Assembly (NCBI GenBank): GCA_003864495.1
Contig: ML133488.1
Coordinates: 2,363,193-2,427,192, forward strand
Direction: 5' to 3'
DNA from: Nemopilema nomurai
Lineage: Eukaryota; Cnidaria; Scyphozoa; Rhizostomeae; Rhizostomatidae
Length of the DNA: 64,000 nt
A program made the position numbers and the translations under genes. Under the pieces are notes generated by a model. That model saw only the letters and a list, made by a program, of their open reading frames with translations. It was not told the origin of the DNA and did not search any database. Position 1 is the stretch's first letter; the number at the start of each line of letters is the position of its first letter. Positions 1-12,897 of the stretch are shown in pieces.

Positions 1-1306
1 TATGGAGTATGGTGAACAACAGGTAAAATTGACTTGGTATAATTGCTGCCACCTCTTTGCAGGGATAGTGCTATGACGTCATATCAGGTTGCTTGTTAGA
101 CGCTTATGAAGTCTACTTGGTGTGATCAGATGTAACAGTTTTAGCACAGATCTTAGGTAGAGCTACGCAAAAGTATTACCTAAATCGACAAATTGTATCA
201 TGTTGCACTAATTTTTTTAATTTTTATTTGAATAAAATAAGGACTGTTTTTTTTGCTGGCTAAGAATTTTTATGATCTCTTTTCGTTTCTTGGTGCTTTC
301 TTGCATTCTTCCACCATAATTGATTTTCAAATTTTTTGCCCTTAGATTAAAATTGAAGATCAAAAGAGAACTATCATAGATCTCGAGTCAGTTGTACAGA
401 GACTGGCGAAAAGTAAACAAAAAATCGACCGGAGACTGGCTGAAAAACGACAAGCCTTTGAATCGACGGAGAAGGAGGTCAAAGTAGAGTTGGAGAAGAC
501 TAACCTTGGTTACCAGCAGTTGATTAGAGAACTACAAGAAACGAAAAGCAACTTGGAAGAGACACAGAACAGAGAAAAACAGGTTTGTTTTGATGGCGAT
601 TGTTCTTATAGAAGCTCTTAAAGATTCATGGATCAGAAGAATGTTCTTAGAGACTTAAATCGTCTATGTTCTCCGTCAAAATTATGGTTTAAAAAAAATG
701 TCTTAGAAATGTTTTCCTTTTTTATTTTTTCACAGCTACTTAAATTGAAAATATATTGTTATTTATTGATACGAAATATTTTGACTCATCAATAGGCTCA
801 CTAATTATCAGTTGACTTTTGGAGTATAGAGGTGATAGATGAGCAGTGATGTTAAATATGCAACTTTGCCATGACAGATTCTTTTGCTTATGAGTTTTCT
901 CGCTTCACTGCCGCATGGCATGGCTATTTCAATACTTCTATCAGCTAATGAAATATTTCGAACAGTATTCATGCCAATTTTTCTCCAATGTTTAAAACTT
1001 GCTACATTTTTCTCGACATCTGATTTCAATTTTAATATCCTCTTTTTCTTTCAATGAATCTTACAAGTTATTCTTTGAACCTTTCAGCTGATAAAATTTC
1101 GACATGCACTTGCCAAACTAATTGGTCTGGACATCGCAGAGCTATCAATACCAGATTATGAGATCATATCGAAACTGGAAAAAGTTGTAAAAGGCTATGA
1201 AACATATACCAACACAGTAAGAAGTCTTGAGACAACGTTGAACTCAATGGAAAAGGAATTCAAACACGGATATAGTGACGTAAAGTCACTGCTGCACTCT
1301 GCATAG
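1..1306 (+). CDS. Coiled-coil protein, C-terminal exons (5' end outside window)
   Basis: Partial gene. The coding pieces seen are 1-22 (ends at a GTAAAA donor), 346-582 and 1088-1306, with TAG at 1304-1306. All join in phase 0 with AG acceptors and GT donors. The 79-codon middle exon is almost wholly charged heptad-like sequence rich in Glu, Lys, Gln and Leu, typical of a long coiled coil. The last exon (72 residues) begins with a hydrophobic helix containing LIGLDIAEL, then PDYEIISKLEKVV, and ends in more coiled coil (ending SLLHSA). A coiled-coil cytoskeletal or ciliary protein is likely. The last exon faintly recalls the CCDC170 family, but that is from memory and not secure. An AATAAA at 1689-1694 could serve as its polyadenylation signal. 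Strand and reading frame are well supported; the identity is not. Confidence 0.72.
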
Positions 1307-3205
1307 CTGCGCGGGAGCTTTTTTGTCTCTCTGGATTGTATATAGATTTATACACCGATTTTGATTTCAAATAAGTACGAATAGCACTGAGTAAGAAATG
1401 GTATCACAATTGGGGTGGAGCTTTGAAAGAGCTTAGCTTTCCCGAACACGCCAGTTCAACTTTCACCCCATATCTTTAGGTAATGCTATTTATTTTCGTT
1501 AAAAGTACAAATTATACAACGACAAGCGCGCCATTAGTAAACAGTAGAATGTAGGATGGTGGGAATCCCAATCGCTAGAAATTTTTACATAGCCATTGTT
1601 TTAGAACAAAAGCAGTCAAGTAAGCGAATGAAATTTCATTGAGCAAATGAAATATCCTTTAGCAATTGAACTGTCAGTTCATTTGGTGAATAAAGCATCG
1701 AGCAACTAAATTTATTTGGCAACTAAACTTGGGCGATTGGATTGTCCTTAGGCAAATTCGTTCATCAATTTTTGCTCTCTGCCGTTGCAGCTCCTTTTCA
1801 AATTGGTCCATGCTACTTAACTTTGTTTTTGGAGGCTATGCAATTGATTTTAATCGTTTCAATTTCAAGTATGATGTCAAATTGTTCCCATGCTATGCAC
1901 CAATTCTGTATTTTGATAATAAATAGCAAATTTAAGCAAAGTAAAAATATGAGAAACTATTTAAATGTATAATAGTTAATATTCATTATCTTGATTGAGT
2001 ATTTTAGCTTTATTTCTATTCAGCTGAATATTGTATTAAGCAGTGAATTTAAGGCGTTCTTGCAGTTGTGCAGTCTTGCTTTGCCTTTCCTGTCAAATTT
2101 TCATGTTTTGAAGTTGCTAAGAATGGCTTTCCGCGCTGCACTTAACTATACTTTAATTCACTCCAATTCGAAAATGATATTTATCCAACTAAGTCCAGTC
2201 CCGTAATTGTGTAAAATTGCCTCCAACGCTATTTGACGTAATACAAGATGCAAATTGTGTATCCATGCACGCGTGATGGAAACGACTTACTTTCCTAAAC
2301 TTGAAATCTGAAAAGACTGATGCTATTTACACAAAAATTGAGAAGCGGTATATATAAGTTTATTTTGGCACATTTGTCGCTCTAAAATGCTTGGGCACAC
2401 CAAGGCTCTATTAAGCTCAGGAGGGGAGGGGGCTAATTTATTTCTTTCAGTCTTATAGGAGATTTAAAAGAGAGGTTTAAAGAAAATTAGATATAGGAAG
2501 TATTAAAAGTCTCAAACTCTCAAATTTAGCGTATTTTGGAATATCTGGCTATCAAGGGGGACATGGTAGCAAAGGTGGCTTATTCAAAATCTTTGCTTGA
2601 TAAAAGGGGCTTAATAGAGATGAGGCTTAGAAGAGAGGGGGCTTAGAAGAGAGGGGGGCTTATTGAGTTTTTACGATAATTAATTTCTAGATCTATCTTC
2701 CTAGCACGTTTCGCTTTGATCTACATAAAGAAATAAAAATAGAGCTATGAATGATGGATAACTAATTTTCATCCTTTAATAAAAACCAGAGTAATTAGAT
2801 AGGGCATTACAGAATTAACGAAGTTAAATTTAGTAGAAGTAGAAATGAAATAAAGTTTTTATCAAACTATTATTTGCTGTGACGCTTTTACCTCTATTTC
2901 TTGTTCTGATCAGGGAATAATGAGAGACTAATTTTCGTCATGAGTACAGAATCAGATTCCGATTTTCGTTAGAGTGAATTTCCAGTTTGTAAGCTTTTAA
3001 AGAAATTATTAATTATACCTTCTAAATCGCTCATTTTGTCGATGGTCAATCTTGGCCTCTCATTAGACAGAGGCTCAATCTTCTGTTGTCTAGTGCTAAT
3101 CATCCAAAATGGCCACTGATTCGCCATGTCGGGAAATGGCCGCGAGGTTTTAAAGTCTCTAGATCAGCTAAAAAATGTATAACTACGCTTTAGTTGCTAG
3201 AGAAA
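1307..3205. other. Intergenic, no gene recognised
   Basis: Lies between the coiled-coil gene and TADA2B. It is AT-rich. Short open frames near 1729-2206 have no recognisable family, splice context or composition of a real gene. It contains a degraded AATAAGCCCC-type element (2399-2670) and presumably the TADA2B promoter near its right end. Confidence 0.6.
2399..2670. repeat. Degraded AATAAGCCCC-type element
   Basis: The left edge carries GGCTCTATTAAGCTC. The right half has repeated GGGGGCTTA/GGGGCTTAATAGAG units and ends in GCTTATTGAGTTTTTACG. The units are the reverse complement of those in the better preserved element at 8479-8952, so this looks like an old, mutated member of the same family. 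Edges are approximate. Confidence 0.45.
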
Positions 3206-6200
3206 ATGGACGGTAAGACAATCAACGCATTATTCAATCATTTGTCGGGTAAAAGATAAAAATCTAGCAAAGCCATCACCTTTTTTCAAGTGTCTTATGG
3301 AAAACTGACTAAACAGGGTTTGTTACAGTGAAAAGAAAAGTAATTTTCATCTGATCGACACAATAGTGAGAATTGTTGATCAACAAAAGACAAAGGAACT
3401 TGAACAGTTTCAGAATGAACAACGGGTATGAAGTATATAAAAGTGAATTGACACACAATCTAAAGATTTCTTTTTTCGTTGCCGTTTTCAGCGTGTGGCC
3501 TGCTGCTTCGCAATATGTACAAACATTTTCTTCTCACAATGTGTATCATTCGGTCATCGATTTTTCATTCTCACAATTTGTAGCATGTCATCAATTTTTC
3601 AGCCCTTTGCAGAAATTTGGCAGCTTAGAAATGTCTGTTCAAGAAATGTTGACACTGCAGTTATTTTACTCTTTTTTGACACCCGCCCCCCTAAGAAAGT
3701 GACCCTTTTTGTCCCCTGACGTGAATCATTTCTTTTAACAAGGCATGAAGTACCATTGTGATGTCTGCTTGGCAGATTGCTCAGGTTTGCGAATAAGATG
3801 TGCAGACTGTGCGGATTTTGATCTATGTTTACAGGTATATTGTGTGTTGTTTCATTGAAAACTTTTTTAAAAAAATTGCATTTAATGAAGTTTCATATAT
3901 GCTTTTCACAACCACAACTAGATTTGTCAAACATAAATAACTGGATAAGATTTTATGGTCATGGAAATACTATGTCTTTAAATTATCCACATTTGACCGC
4001 AAAGGTGTCATTTTTTTACATTTCATCTTGAAATAAATGGAAGGATTTTGTGTTGTTTAGAACATCAAGTTTTTGATTTGCTATTTTGCACATGATTAGT
4101 GTTTATTTTCACCAGATTGAGATTTCCTGTTCCCAGATTGCCCATTTCTTGAAATGATTGTATTAGATAATTCAGACTTGATTCTTTGGGATTATTGCAT
4201 TATTGTTTTCTTCTTTGTTAGTGCTTTACTTCTGGATCAGAAATGGGGGATCACAAGAAAGATCATGATTATCAAATTTATGTAAGTTTTTAACAATTTA
4301 ACTTTGGGGTTTTTGTTAGAGAAATGCTTTGTACACACACTACATAATACATCTAAATTGGATGTGCTTTCAAGTAGTGTAAATAGTCCTTAAAATATAA
4401 TGATTCTTGCCCCATGTTGGCGTCTCTGCCTTTTCGTAGATCCACATTATCAGTTTTGTGGCTGATTGCCTTGAACTACAGTGTTCAAGCAGTCAAAATC
4501 TTGCCAAGAGATTTGTTCTTGGAAAATACTATATGATAAAGATGATTTCATGAGATTTAATCTTATATTCTTCCAAGTATTCCAACTTTACTGGATTGAA
4601 AATTTTCATATCATACTAGCTTTTTGTTAAATTGTGTCCTGCAGTATATTACCCAAGATACCTCTCTATTTTAGAGATTTATTTCTTTGCATTGAATTGC
4701 TTTGCCAAAATTTAATTCAAAGAGACATGAGAAAGTAAATGGAGATAGAATAGGTTGCAAAGCTTGATGACTCGGGTTGGAACCTCAGTCGGAACCATGT
4801 AGCTGTTTAGCCTACCCAGCTGTCCATTCTTCTGAGGTTGATAAATGGGTACTCTGGAATAATCCTGAGGGCACTGGCGCTAGTGCCCCAGGCTCGCATC
4901 AGCTACACAGCTGCCTCAAACCCCAGCCTGGGTTAAGATATAAAATTGCTTGCTTGCTTGCTTATGACAGATAAAGAATTCTGCTAAATACCCATTTGAA
5001 TGTCTTTATGTTTATGTCTAAATACCAAAGAAGAATGCTAATCATAACTGTTTAATTTTAATTTCCAGGACAACGGGACCTTCTCTGTTTTAACTGAAGA
5101 CTGGACTGCAGAAGAGGAGATTTTATTATTGGATGGTGTTGAGCAACATGGATATGGAAACTGGTAAACACCTTACTCAAGAGCAAGATAGTTATTTCAC
5201 TACTTCGCTTGGTATCTTATCTGCTACACTCTGGTACATTTAGTCATGATAACAGACTCTCAGATAACAACAACTCTTATGTAAAGTACACTTGCATCTC
5301 TGTGACAGACATGTTCCTTATTCATTCGTCAAGGAAATACTTTACAGGATCCTGTAAATTGAGTCTTGATGATCCTCATGAAAGTCCTATAAAAAAGGCT
5401 AAAAAGTTTTATGGGTCCTACCTAGGTAGGGTTTTTCAACTAGGTAAGGCTTTCCAAATTCATAAGCAGGTCTTAATAGGTTTGAAATTCACTAGGAACT
5501 GTTTTCTTTTAATGGATGAATGTCTTTTTTTCTGGTCGTCTTTTTTGTGTGTTCCCTATTTCCATTTTATCATCTGATATTTTTTACCGAAAGGGATGAC
5601 ATTGCTGATCACATTGGTACAAAGACCCCTGAAGGTAAATACTGGTTTGAAAAATTCCTTAATATTATTCTAAAGGAACCTGAAAATGTTCTTGTACAGA
5701 TCCTTAAAAGCTATGCAGGACCCTATTGGATTTCACTGTGATCCTAGTAAAATATTAATACCCTAAAGAATAAGATCCCATGCAGGTTGCTAGAAAAATG
5801 TTGTATAGAATCCTTCAAGATTTTTTATGTCAGCCTAGCCATTCATAAATCCACTTATTCTTTATTTCCATTTTATTAGAACTGAAAGCCACAGCAAACC
5901 TTTTTTTTCTCCTTTGATTCAGAAAGCAAAGATCACTATGATGATATGTTTTTAACAAAGAATATTGGTAAAGGTATGGGTCAGTTTTCTTTTATAAAGT
6001 CTATCATAAATCTCAAACTTGAACTGATCATTTTTGATAATGTGGGATATTTTGAAATAATCATTTCTACTCTTGTTATTTTAAAACACTGTACATATGC
6101 TTTTCATTATAGCTTTTCTAAATTTGAAATGACAATTCATTTTATACTTCATAAACTTTTATTCAAGTTCATTAGCAAAGTCTTGCCTTGTAGAAGGCAA

Positions 6201-9200
6201 GAATGGATGTTGGGATTGATTAATAAATATGCAAGCATATCTTTGTTGGAACCTTCTGATTTTTTTCAGCATGATGAAATTTTTTTAGGTGACTTTGTCA
6301 AGTTCTGGTGCTAAAGCACAGTAGTTTCCATTGTTTAAAGAATTGAACTGCTAATTATATTTTGAAGTCAGTAAATTGTAAGTTGCATAGGATACCCATT
6401 ATTTTAGTATTTGATTTTCACAGAAGGCTAATGTGATTTGCCATACTTTATTTACACTCAATTGCAAAGTGGTTTCTTCTCATCTTTTGAGAAGTGTATA
6501 TTTTTACAAAACATACTTATGCTGTTGTAATTTATATCAGAATATATCAGATTCTCGCAAACAAACAATGTTAAAGTATCCCTTTCTTTTTGCAGTCACT
6601 GTTGCTAGAGGTTTGAATGACATTAGTGACCACACATTAGATAATGGTGAGTCATAGCTTCAAGAAAAAACCTCTACCTAAAATAATTGCTCAGATTGTC
6701 TAATGGCTGCTTTGATTGTTAAAACAGTTCTAGATTATTATCCCGGGTAAAAATTTTAGGTTATTAAATGCAGGCTTGGTTAAAGAAATTGAAATTGTTT
6801 TGAAATATCTTGCTATGTTAACCCTTTCGCAGGAGGCAAGTACAGTCAAGCAGGTAATTTCTATATGCTGGTAAAATACATAAGTTTCCTTTCTTAAGCT
6901 TTTCTTTTCTTTATTTCTATAGTATATTGATTACTCCTTGATTCACTCTCTTTAAGGTGAGCTAGCTGAATGTTTAGCCAACCCTCCAGAATCATTGGAA
7001 TTACCAGTTGCGGAGCAACAGGAACTCGGATACATGCCAAATAGAGATGATTTTGAAAGGGTAAGACGCTGAAGTTTTTGAATAATCCCAAGGTTTTTTA
7101 GATTTATTCCATTGTGATAATATTATTAAAATGATTTTATCAGATCTCTTTTTGTATTTTTTGCCTTTCTATGAATGCAATGAGCTCATTTTTAATGTGA
7201 TTGTCTGAAGTTCCATTTTTCTACATCCTTGACTTTACAATAGAGAACAATATTTTGCAACAGAATACCTCAATATGATCTATTTTGTAGTGCAATACAA
7301 AGGAAATGTCTCACTCTGTCAACCTAATGCAGAGTATCAACGTTTTTTAATTTCTGTTTGCAACAGGCTAGATTAGAATTTTCCTGTTTTTATTTTCATT
7401 TTAGACATTTATTTTCCTTATTAATTGATATTGATGCAGAATTCTATAGAAGGACAGCTCCATAAGGATGTACAATGTTTTATGTAAATGTTTCAGGTAG
7501 GCATTAAGCATGTAATCCTGATAATTAACTATTTGTAGCAATTTTCCAGTAATTGGCATGAACCTAATTGCAGGAATATGAAAATGATGCTGAGCAGCTT
7601 ATCAGATCTCTGGCATGTAATCGAGATGATGATGAGCTGGAGACCTGTGAGTATTATGATTGTTTTTAATTTGTTTGAGATTTTTTACACAAGTCATTGT
7701 TGGTCTTACAGCAGTAAACTTGTAGATTTTACTCAGAAGGAAATTTTTTTTATTGGATGAAGTAAAAGGAATAGGATGCATGCGTTATAGCACCTTGATG
7801 TTGTTTAATGTTCTTTATTTTATTCTCTCCATCATATTAAGATTTATAAGATCTCAGCACATCCAGGATGCGAGCAACAAATTTGGTTGCCTTCATGATA
7901 CAATTTTTCATTTTGCAGCATTGAAAATTGCACATGTTGATATGTACTGGAGGATTCTGAAAGAGAGGGTGCGGAGAAAAGAGTAAGTCTTACTAAATTT
8001 GTTTGCTTCCATTATGCATTTAGTATCAAAAGACCAGATCAAACATAATCAGCAAAATTAATCATCCATGATGTAGGTTTCTTTCAATCTGTCAATGCTC
8101 TTTTTCAGTGTGGCAAGAAATTATGGTTTGATAACTAGTAAACACAAGCTTATAGGTAAATATGCTCTTTTGTGTTAGAATGAGAATGGTGTATTTCTTT
8201 CACATTTGACAAAAATCTGTTCTTCTCATCACTATTTTGATTTCTGTCACCAGAAAATGGCTGATTATTTTCATAGAATACTTTACAAATAACAGGCAAC
8301 ATGGTAGAAACAAGACAACAAATGTGGCAATATTGACCTTTGAATCTCATACTCATTTGTAACAGTTACAACAATATTTTTTAATCAGGGTTTGCCCTTC
8401 TTGGCTACCCCTATTTGCCATTTTTATATCTCAGGGGTGTTTGAAAAATGCACCTGTGGCTTTCAGTTGTGCTCATTAACCGTAAAAGCTCTATTAAGTC
8501 CCCCTCTCTATTAAGCCCCCCTTTCTATTAAGCCCCCCTTTCTATTAAGCCCCCTCTCTATTAAGCCCCCCTCTCTATTAAGCCCCCTCTCTCATAAGCC
8601 CCCCTTTTATGCAGAAATTTAAAATAAGCCCCCCTCCATTAAGACCCAATTTTTATACAGGAAAGACTACAGAGTAAAGAGCAAGGATTTATCAATAGCT
8701 CATGATGTTTTCGTCGCAAAATTGGATATCATAAACTAAGACTTAAAACTTGTTGAATTCGATGATTTAAAAATATGATTTCAGCCACTATTTTGTTATA
8801 CATGTTCGTTTTAGATATAAACCAGAAACGTACAGGAAAATAAAAATCATTTTTGTATCCTTGATCCCTATATCTTGATTTTTGAAATAAGCCCTCTTCC
8901 CGGTAAACCTTATAGTGCTCTATTGCGTAAACCTTAATAGAGCTTTTACGGTATTCTGTTCGCTTGAACCAAGGCTGTTTAAAGTTGATAGCCCTTGATG
9001 TATCTTTAATACTCTTACAGCATCTCGGCGAAAATTAAGTAAAGATGACAGGTAAGTTTTGCTTAATGCAATTTTTGTAGTTTTTTTTGGTTATTCATAA
9101 GGTGTATATTCGTCGCTTTTTGTCGAATAATTCCATTGGTTTTGGGATGACTTCAGATGCAATATTAAAAATTTTCAAATTGCCAAATGCGAGTTTGAGG

Positions 9201-12200
9201 ATATCTGAATTTATATTCGTAGTTGTGACTTAGTGTATAATCAATATCAATCATTTTATTTTTCTAACTTTTTAATAACGTTTTAAATTTTGGTTTTCTC
9301 TTGAAGAGATTTCAAAGACAAAGTCAGGGTTTTTGGACAGCTTATATCTTTTCCAGAATGGGATGAATTCATCAGTAACAGAATAAGTAAGGAATCTAAG
9401 AATTTTCATCTTGATCATGTCTTTTTCTTTATGCTTCGACGTTTTTTCAATGAAATCAAAGTGATGCACCGCTCTATGTAAAAAAGATAAGTGAAAATTG
9501 GGCAAAAGAAAGTGGAGTTGCCGGGTTTCGAACCCGGGGCCTCTTACTTGCGAAGCAAGCGCTCTACCACTGAGCTACAACCCCATGTGCCGAGATACTA
9601 GGTTTTCTTCAGAAAGACTTGTGGCCTTTATTGTGTACCACTGCAAATGGATCATTTTGTGGACACTGTTTTTTATCATATTTACTATAGTTCAACAACA
9701 GATAAGGACAATGAAAAGAATTTTCCCCTTTTGTGAAAAGTGATTTAGAGGGAGATCTTGGAAAGTATTAAATTTTCTCAGTCGAGGGTTTGATTTCAAA
9801 TAGCTTCTTTCCTTCCGTTATGTCTTCTGTTATGACCTGGACTAGATGTGGGTTTAATGTCTCATTTGTTATATTTGAAGGAGAAAAAGAAGTGAAGTCA
9901 AGAATTAAAGAGTTAGCAAGGTATCGCAAGAGTGGGATAAAAAAACTGAATGGTAGGTTTATTGCAACAACGCAATTTTAAGTTTTCATGCCGTTAAAGT
10001 TTAAGTTTGTTCACATTTTTGAAGCATCCAAGCTTTGGGACCTTTTTGCTTATTTTGGGTCTGTCTTCGTTCATTAAGATCCTAAAGTCTCGCTCAAATA
10101 TAACACATGCTTCTGAATCGGGTCCTAGACGCGAAAACCTTTTTCAACTTGATTTCACTTCATTTCTGTAACGTATGACTCTTCTTGATAAAGTATTCTT
10201 TAGGCCGTCTTACAAGTATAAAAGCTTGATGATTATTAATTATAGTATAGACAATTATTAAAAACTTCTGTCAGTGAACTTCTCTGTGTTTCATTTTACC
10301 TGATTTGCTTTTAGCTTGTCAGGAATTTGACGATCTTCGATTTAAGAGAGACAAAGTCAAAGAAAATAAAAGAAAATTGGTTAGTTCTGTTATCAAGAAT
10401 CGATTTTCTTTGAAATAACTTGTTTAAATTTTACATGAGCATGTATTAACAATAGCAATGAATGGGAGGCAACATTCACTGTAAAAATCTAGAAGAGCAG
10501 CAAAGTAGATTTTTTATCAAACGAGAGCAGAATAACAACCAAAGCCTGCATATTGTTATGAAAGGAAACTGTTGTCCTAAATGTGAAAATGTTTGCAACA
10601 GCTAGAGAACTCTCAGCGTCGCTGCATCCTGAACTTGACTGTATCAATGTAAATATAGAATGTTCAAAATTTTTGTCTAATATTTGTAATAAGGTGATAA
10701 GTTGGCATTGCTTCTGATGATGTTTGTAATGATCCACTTGTGGCTTGTTTTGGATGGCATTGAAAAGCACAGTTATTTCATTGGTTGTCCTATGCTAGTT
10801 TACGTCGCACTGAACTCATACAAGCCATTCCAGGAAATTGTCAGGCTTAATAGAAAAGAGGGTTGTTTCTTTATTACTGAAAGTTTTCTGTAACGTATTA
10901 ATCCTCGTTAACCTTTTCATTGTGTATTGTGAGAAAGACATGCACTCGAATGAGAAATACAATTCTTCTTGAAGCAATTTTTGACAGAAGTGTTTATTTG
11001 TTTTTAGGTTGTTTGTTTGTTACCAAAATTACATTATTAATTTTTAATGACTTTTTACGATTAGCATGTCGCCTCACCTCCACGAAACACAAAAGTCTCA
11101 GGAAATAAGAAAAGGTAGATATTTCTTTTTACTACGTACATGTTCTTCACTTGTTGTCGTTTTATTCCATTGATGTGTAGCACTTTGAGGAATGTTTGTT
11201 CCGTTTAATTAGCTTTCGTTCATTCATGCATTTCATTCAACTGAATGACTTGTAACCTGCAATTCTTCAAAGATGATTATTCAAATTCGTTTTAAATTGA
11301 ATATTCAAAGTGCTGAGTCACTTCACAATACCACGTTTGTGTTTCACTTTGTAGAAGGTTGATTTTCAACTTTGGTCAAACTGCTTTCTAAGAACACCAC
11401 AAATTTAGCTTTTCCGTCAACTGCATTACTGAAAAAGTCAATTGTAGAGTAAACTGAAAATGGGATATGTTTTATGTGCTTGGTTTCATTAATTTATGGT
11501 CATTATATTTTGTACAAAAGACTACATAATTTATGTCTCATTTTAGCTCAACACCTGACGAGGAGAAGGTTATTACCAAAAGTTCCTCTGATCAAGGCAA
11601 GTCTATAAATATGCGATGTTGTATTTCAGGTAAATCTGAATTTGCCTGACGTTCCATATTTTGGTTTCCATATTTTGCTAGTTGATCGACTGAACTCTTA
11701 CCTTCCCACTGATTCGCACATGCGCATCACATCCTTTACTTTATGTTGTCATATACACTTCTCAGTCACTTTTCTTCGAGAACTGGACATTTGTAGTTTG
11801 ATCCAAATCGACTGTCTTTTCATCAATCTCTTGCTCGTTTGGTTTGAAGATCTTCCTATTTTCATTGTGCTTAGAATATTTTCCTCTGTTATTTGTGTGC
11901 TATGGCCACATCAAATTTAAAATTCAATGTCTATTCGAATCAAACATCTTTTGAGATGTTCGATGTATCTTTTAAAAGACAATTGAATTTTTGTATAATT
12001 GTGCGAACAAAAACATTTTTTCTACATTTTAAACTAATTACTTTTATAGACTTTTCTTCCGAGACTTTATTCAAAGATTCCATGAAGAACGACACATGCT
12101 ATCAGCTACTATCAGACAAAGAAAGACAGGTGATTTGAAGATTAAACGCTTTCTTGTAAACCACACACATCTCGTTTTTCCTAATTTGAAGAATCAATGC

Positions 12201-12897
12201 AAGTTTCTCTCTGAGCTTCTTTGAAACGTTTTCAAACACTTTGGTTTTTCTCCTTAGCTTTGCTGCAGTTTGAAAATGAAGTGCGCACGCTATGTAACTG
12301 TCAAAGGAATCTTACTCAAGGTCTGCGATTGTTTCATTTAGCGAGAGTACTTTTTCCTCACAACCTCGATCACATCTAGCGACTGCCTCTCAATCGTACA
12401 TCCCCACTGTGGATAAGCAACTAGTTGTTTGGTTGTACATGTTTATGATTTCGAATTTGCCAGCTCTATTGCATCCTATCTTCCTAGCTAACCGAATCAA
12501 TATATTACGAACTTGCTAGAGACTACGAACCCGTTTTTATTGTCAAAGCTCGTGAGCCTTCACGTCATGAAAAATGACAGAAAGTTTGCTGTTTGTATCA
12601 TGCAATGCACAATGGAGCATTAGTAAATAACAATAATGTAAATTTTGAATGTTAAGCAATTTCTTCAGTGAAAACAAAGCAAGATTTGGTCAAAGTTTTC
12701 TTGATCTTCTCATTCCAAGCTGTAAAATCTTTTGGTATTCTGATACAAACTGAAATGTCAATTTGTAGGACTACGTCGCAAGGAAACATGGGATACAATC
12801 GAAAACTCGATATCCACCGAACTTGACGAAACAACAACGAAGAACAATCGCTGAATTTCTAAACGAGGCTGGTTGGACGAGTGAGCAGAAACAATGA
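3206..12897 (+). CDS. TADA2B: Transcriptional adapter 2-beta (ADA2b, SAGA subunit)
   Basis: Coding exons: 3206-3212, 3743-3834, 4222-4281, 5069-5163, 5594-5634, 5923-5973, 6596-6646, 6833-6853, 6957-7060, 7574-7646, 7919-7982, 8109-8155, 9021-9051, 9307-9386, 9881-9952, 10315-10379, 11065-11114, 11547-11596, 12050-12129, 12258-12320, 12769-12897. They total 1326 nt, giving 441 residues (human TADA2B is about 420). Residues about 5-50 form a ZZ zinc finger (YHCDVC, RCADC, DLCLQC, HKKDHDY). Residues about 63-112 form a SANT domain (EDWTAEEEILLLDGVEQ). A conserved middle contains AEQQELGYMP and IAHVDMYWRILKER, and a C-terminal SWIRM-like domain starts near 365 (ARYVTVKGILLK, FLNEAGWTS). In the family, ADA2b links GCN5 and ADA3 in the SAGA histone acetyltransferase in the nucleus. 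Exon 1 supplies only ATG GAC G before a GTAAGA donor; if it is wrong, translation could start at the ATG at 3745. The intron after 11596 uses a GC donor. AATAAA at 13413-13418 is a possible poly(A) signal. Confidence 0.93.
4745..4970 (+). repeat. SINE-like repeat in TADA2B intron
   Basis: An intronic block much richer in GC than its flanks. It holds a tRNA B-box-like GGGTTGGAACCTC near 4774, a GATAAATGGGTACTCTGG stretch near 4840, and a short tandem tail of CTTG units at about 4947-4964. The tRNA-like head, unrelated body and simple tail suggest a SINE. No clear target-site duplication was found. The open frame across it is not a gene. Confidence 0.4.
8479..8952. repeat. MITE with 20-bp perfect inverted ends and AATAAGCCCC repeats
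   Basis: The first 20 bases (ACCGTAAAAGCTCTATTAAG, 8479-8498) are the exact reverse complement of 8933-8952. Inside the left end are about eight tandem-like CTATTAAGCCCCC units (8489-8645) with slight changes. The rest is AT-rich and noncoding. Terminal inverted repeats with a repeat-rich noncoding body mark a non-autonomous DNA transposon. It lies in a TADA2B intron (8156-9020). The flanking dinucleotides (AA left of CCGT, TA right of ACGG) suggest a decayed TA duplication. Confidence 0.8.
9513..9584 (-). tRNA. tRNA-Ala (anticodon CGC)
   Basis: Read on the minus strand, it folds as a full cloverleaf of 72 nt. The acceptor stem is GGGGTTG with CAACTCC (one G-U pair) and the discriminator is A. 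The D arm is GCTC-AGTGGTA-GAGC, the anticodon arm CTTGC-TTCGCAA-GTAAG, and the T arm contains GTTCGAA. The loop TTCGCAA gives anticodon CGC, decoding GCG (Ala). The internal A box (TAGCTCAGTGG) and B box (GGTTCGAACCC) are intact, and a TTTT Pol III terminator follows within about 10 nt. It sits antisense inside the TADA2B intron 9387-9880. Confidence 0.95.

Noticed and set aside
4777..4974. 65-codon frame on the + strand
   Set aside because: It lies within a SINE-like repeat.
5209..5577. 122-codon frame overlapping the TADA2B intron after exon 4
   Set aside because: It lies wholly in an intron, matches nothing known, and is low in complexity; the true exons on both sides join in phase without it.
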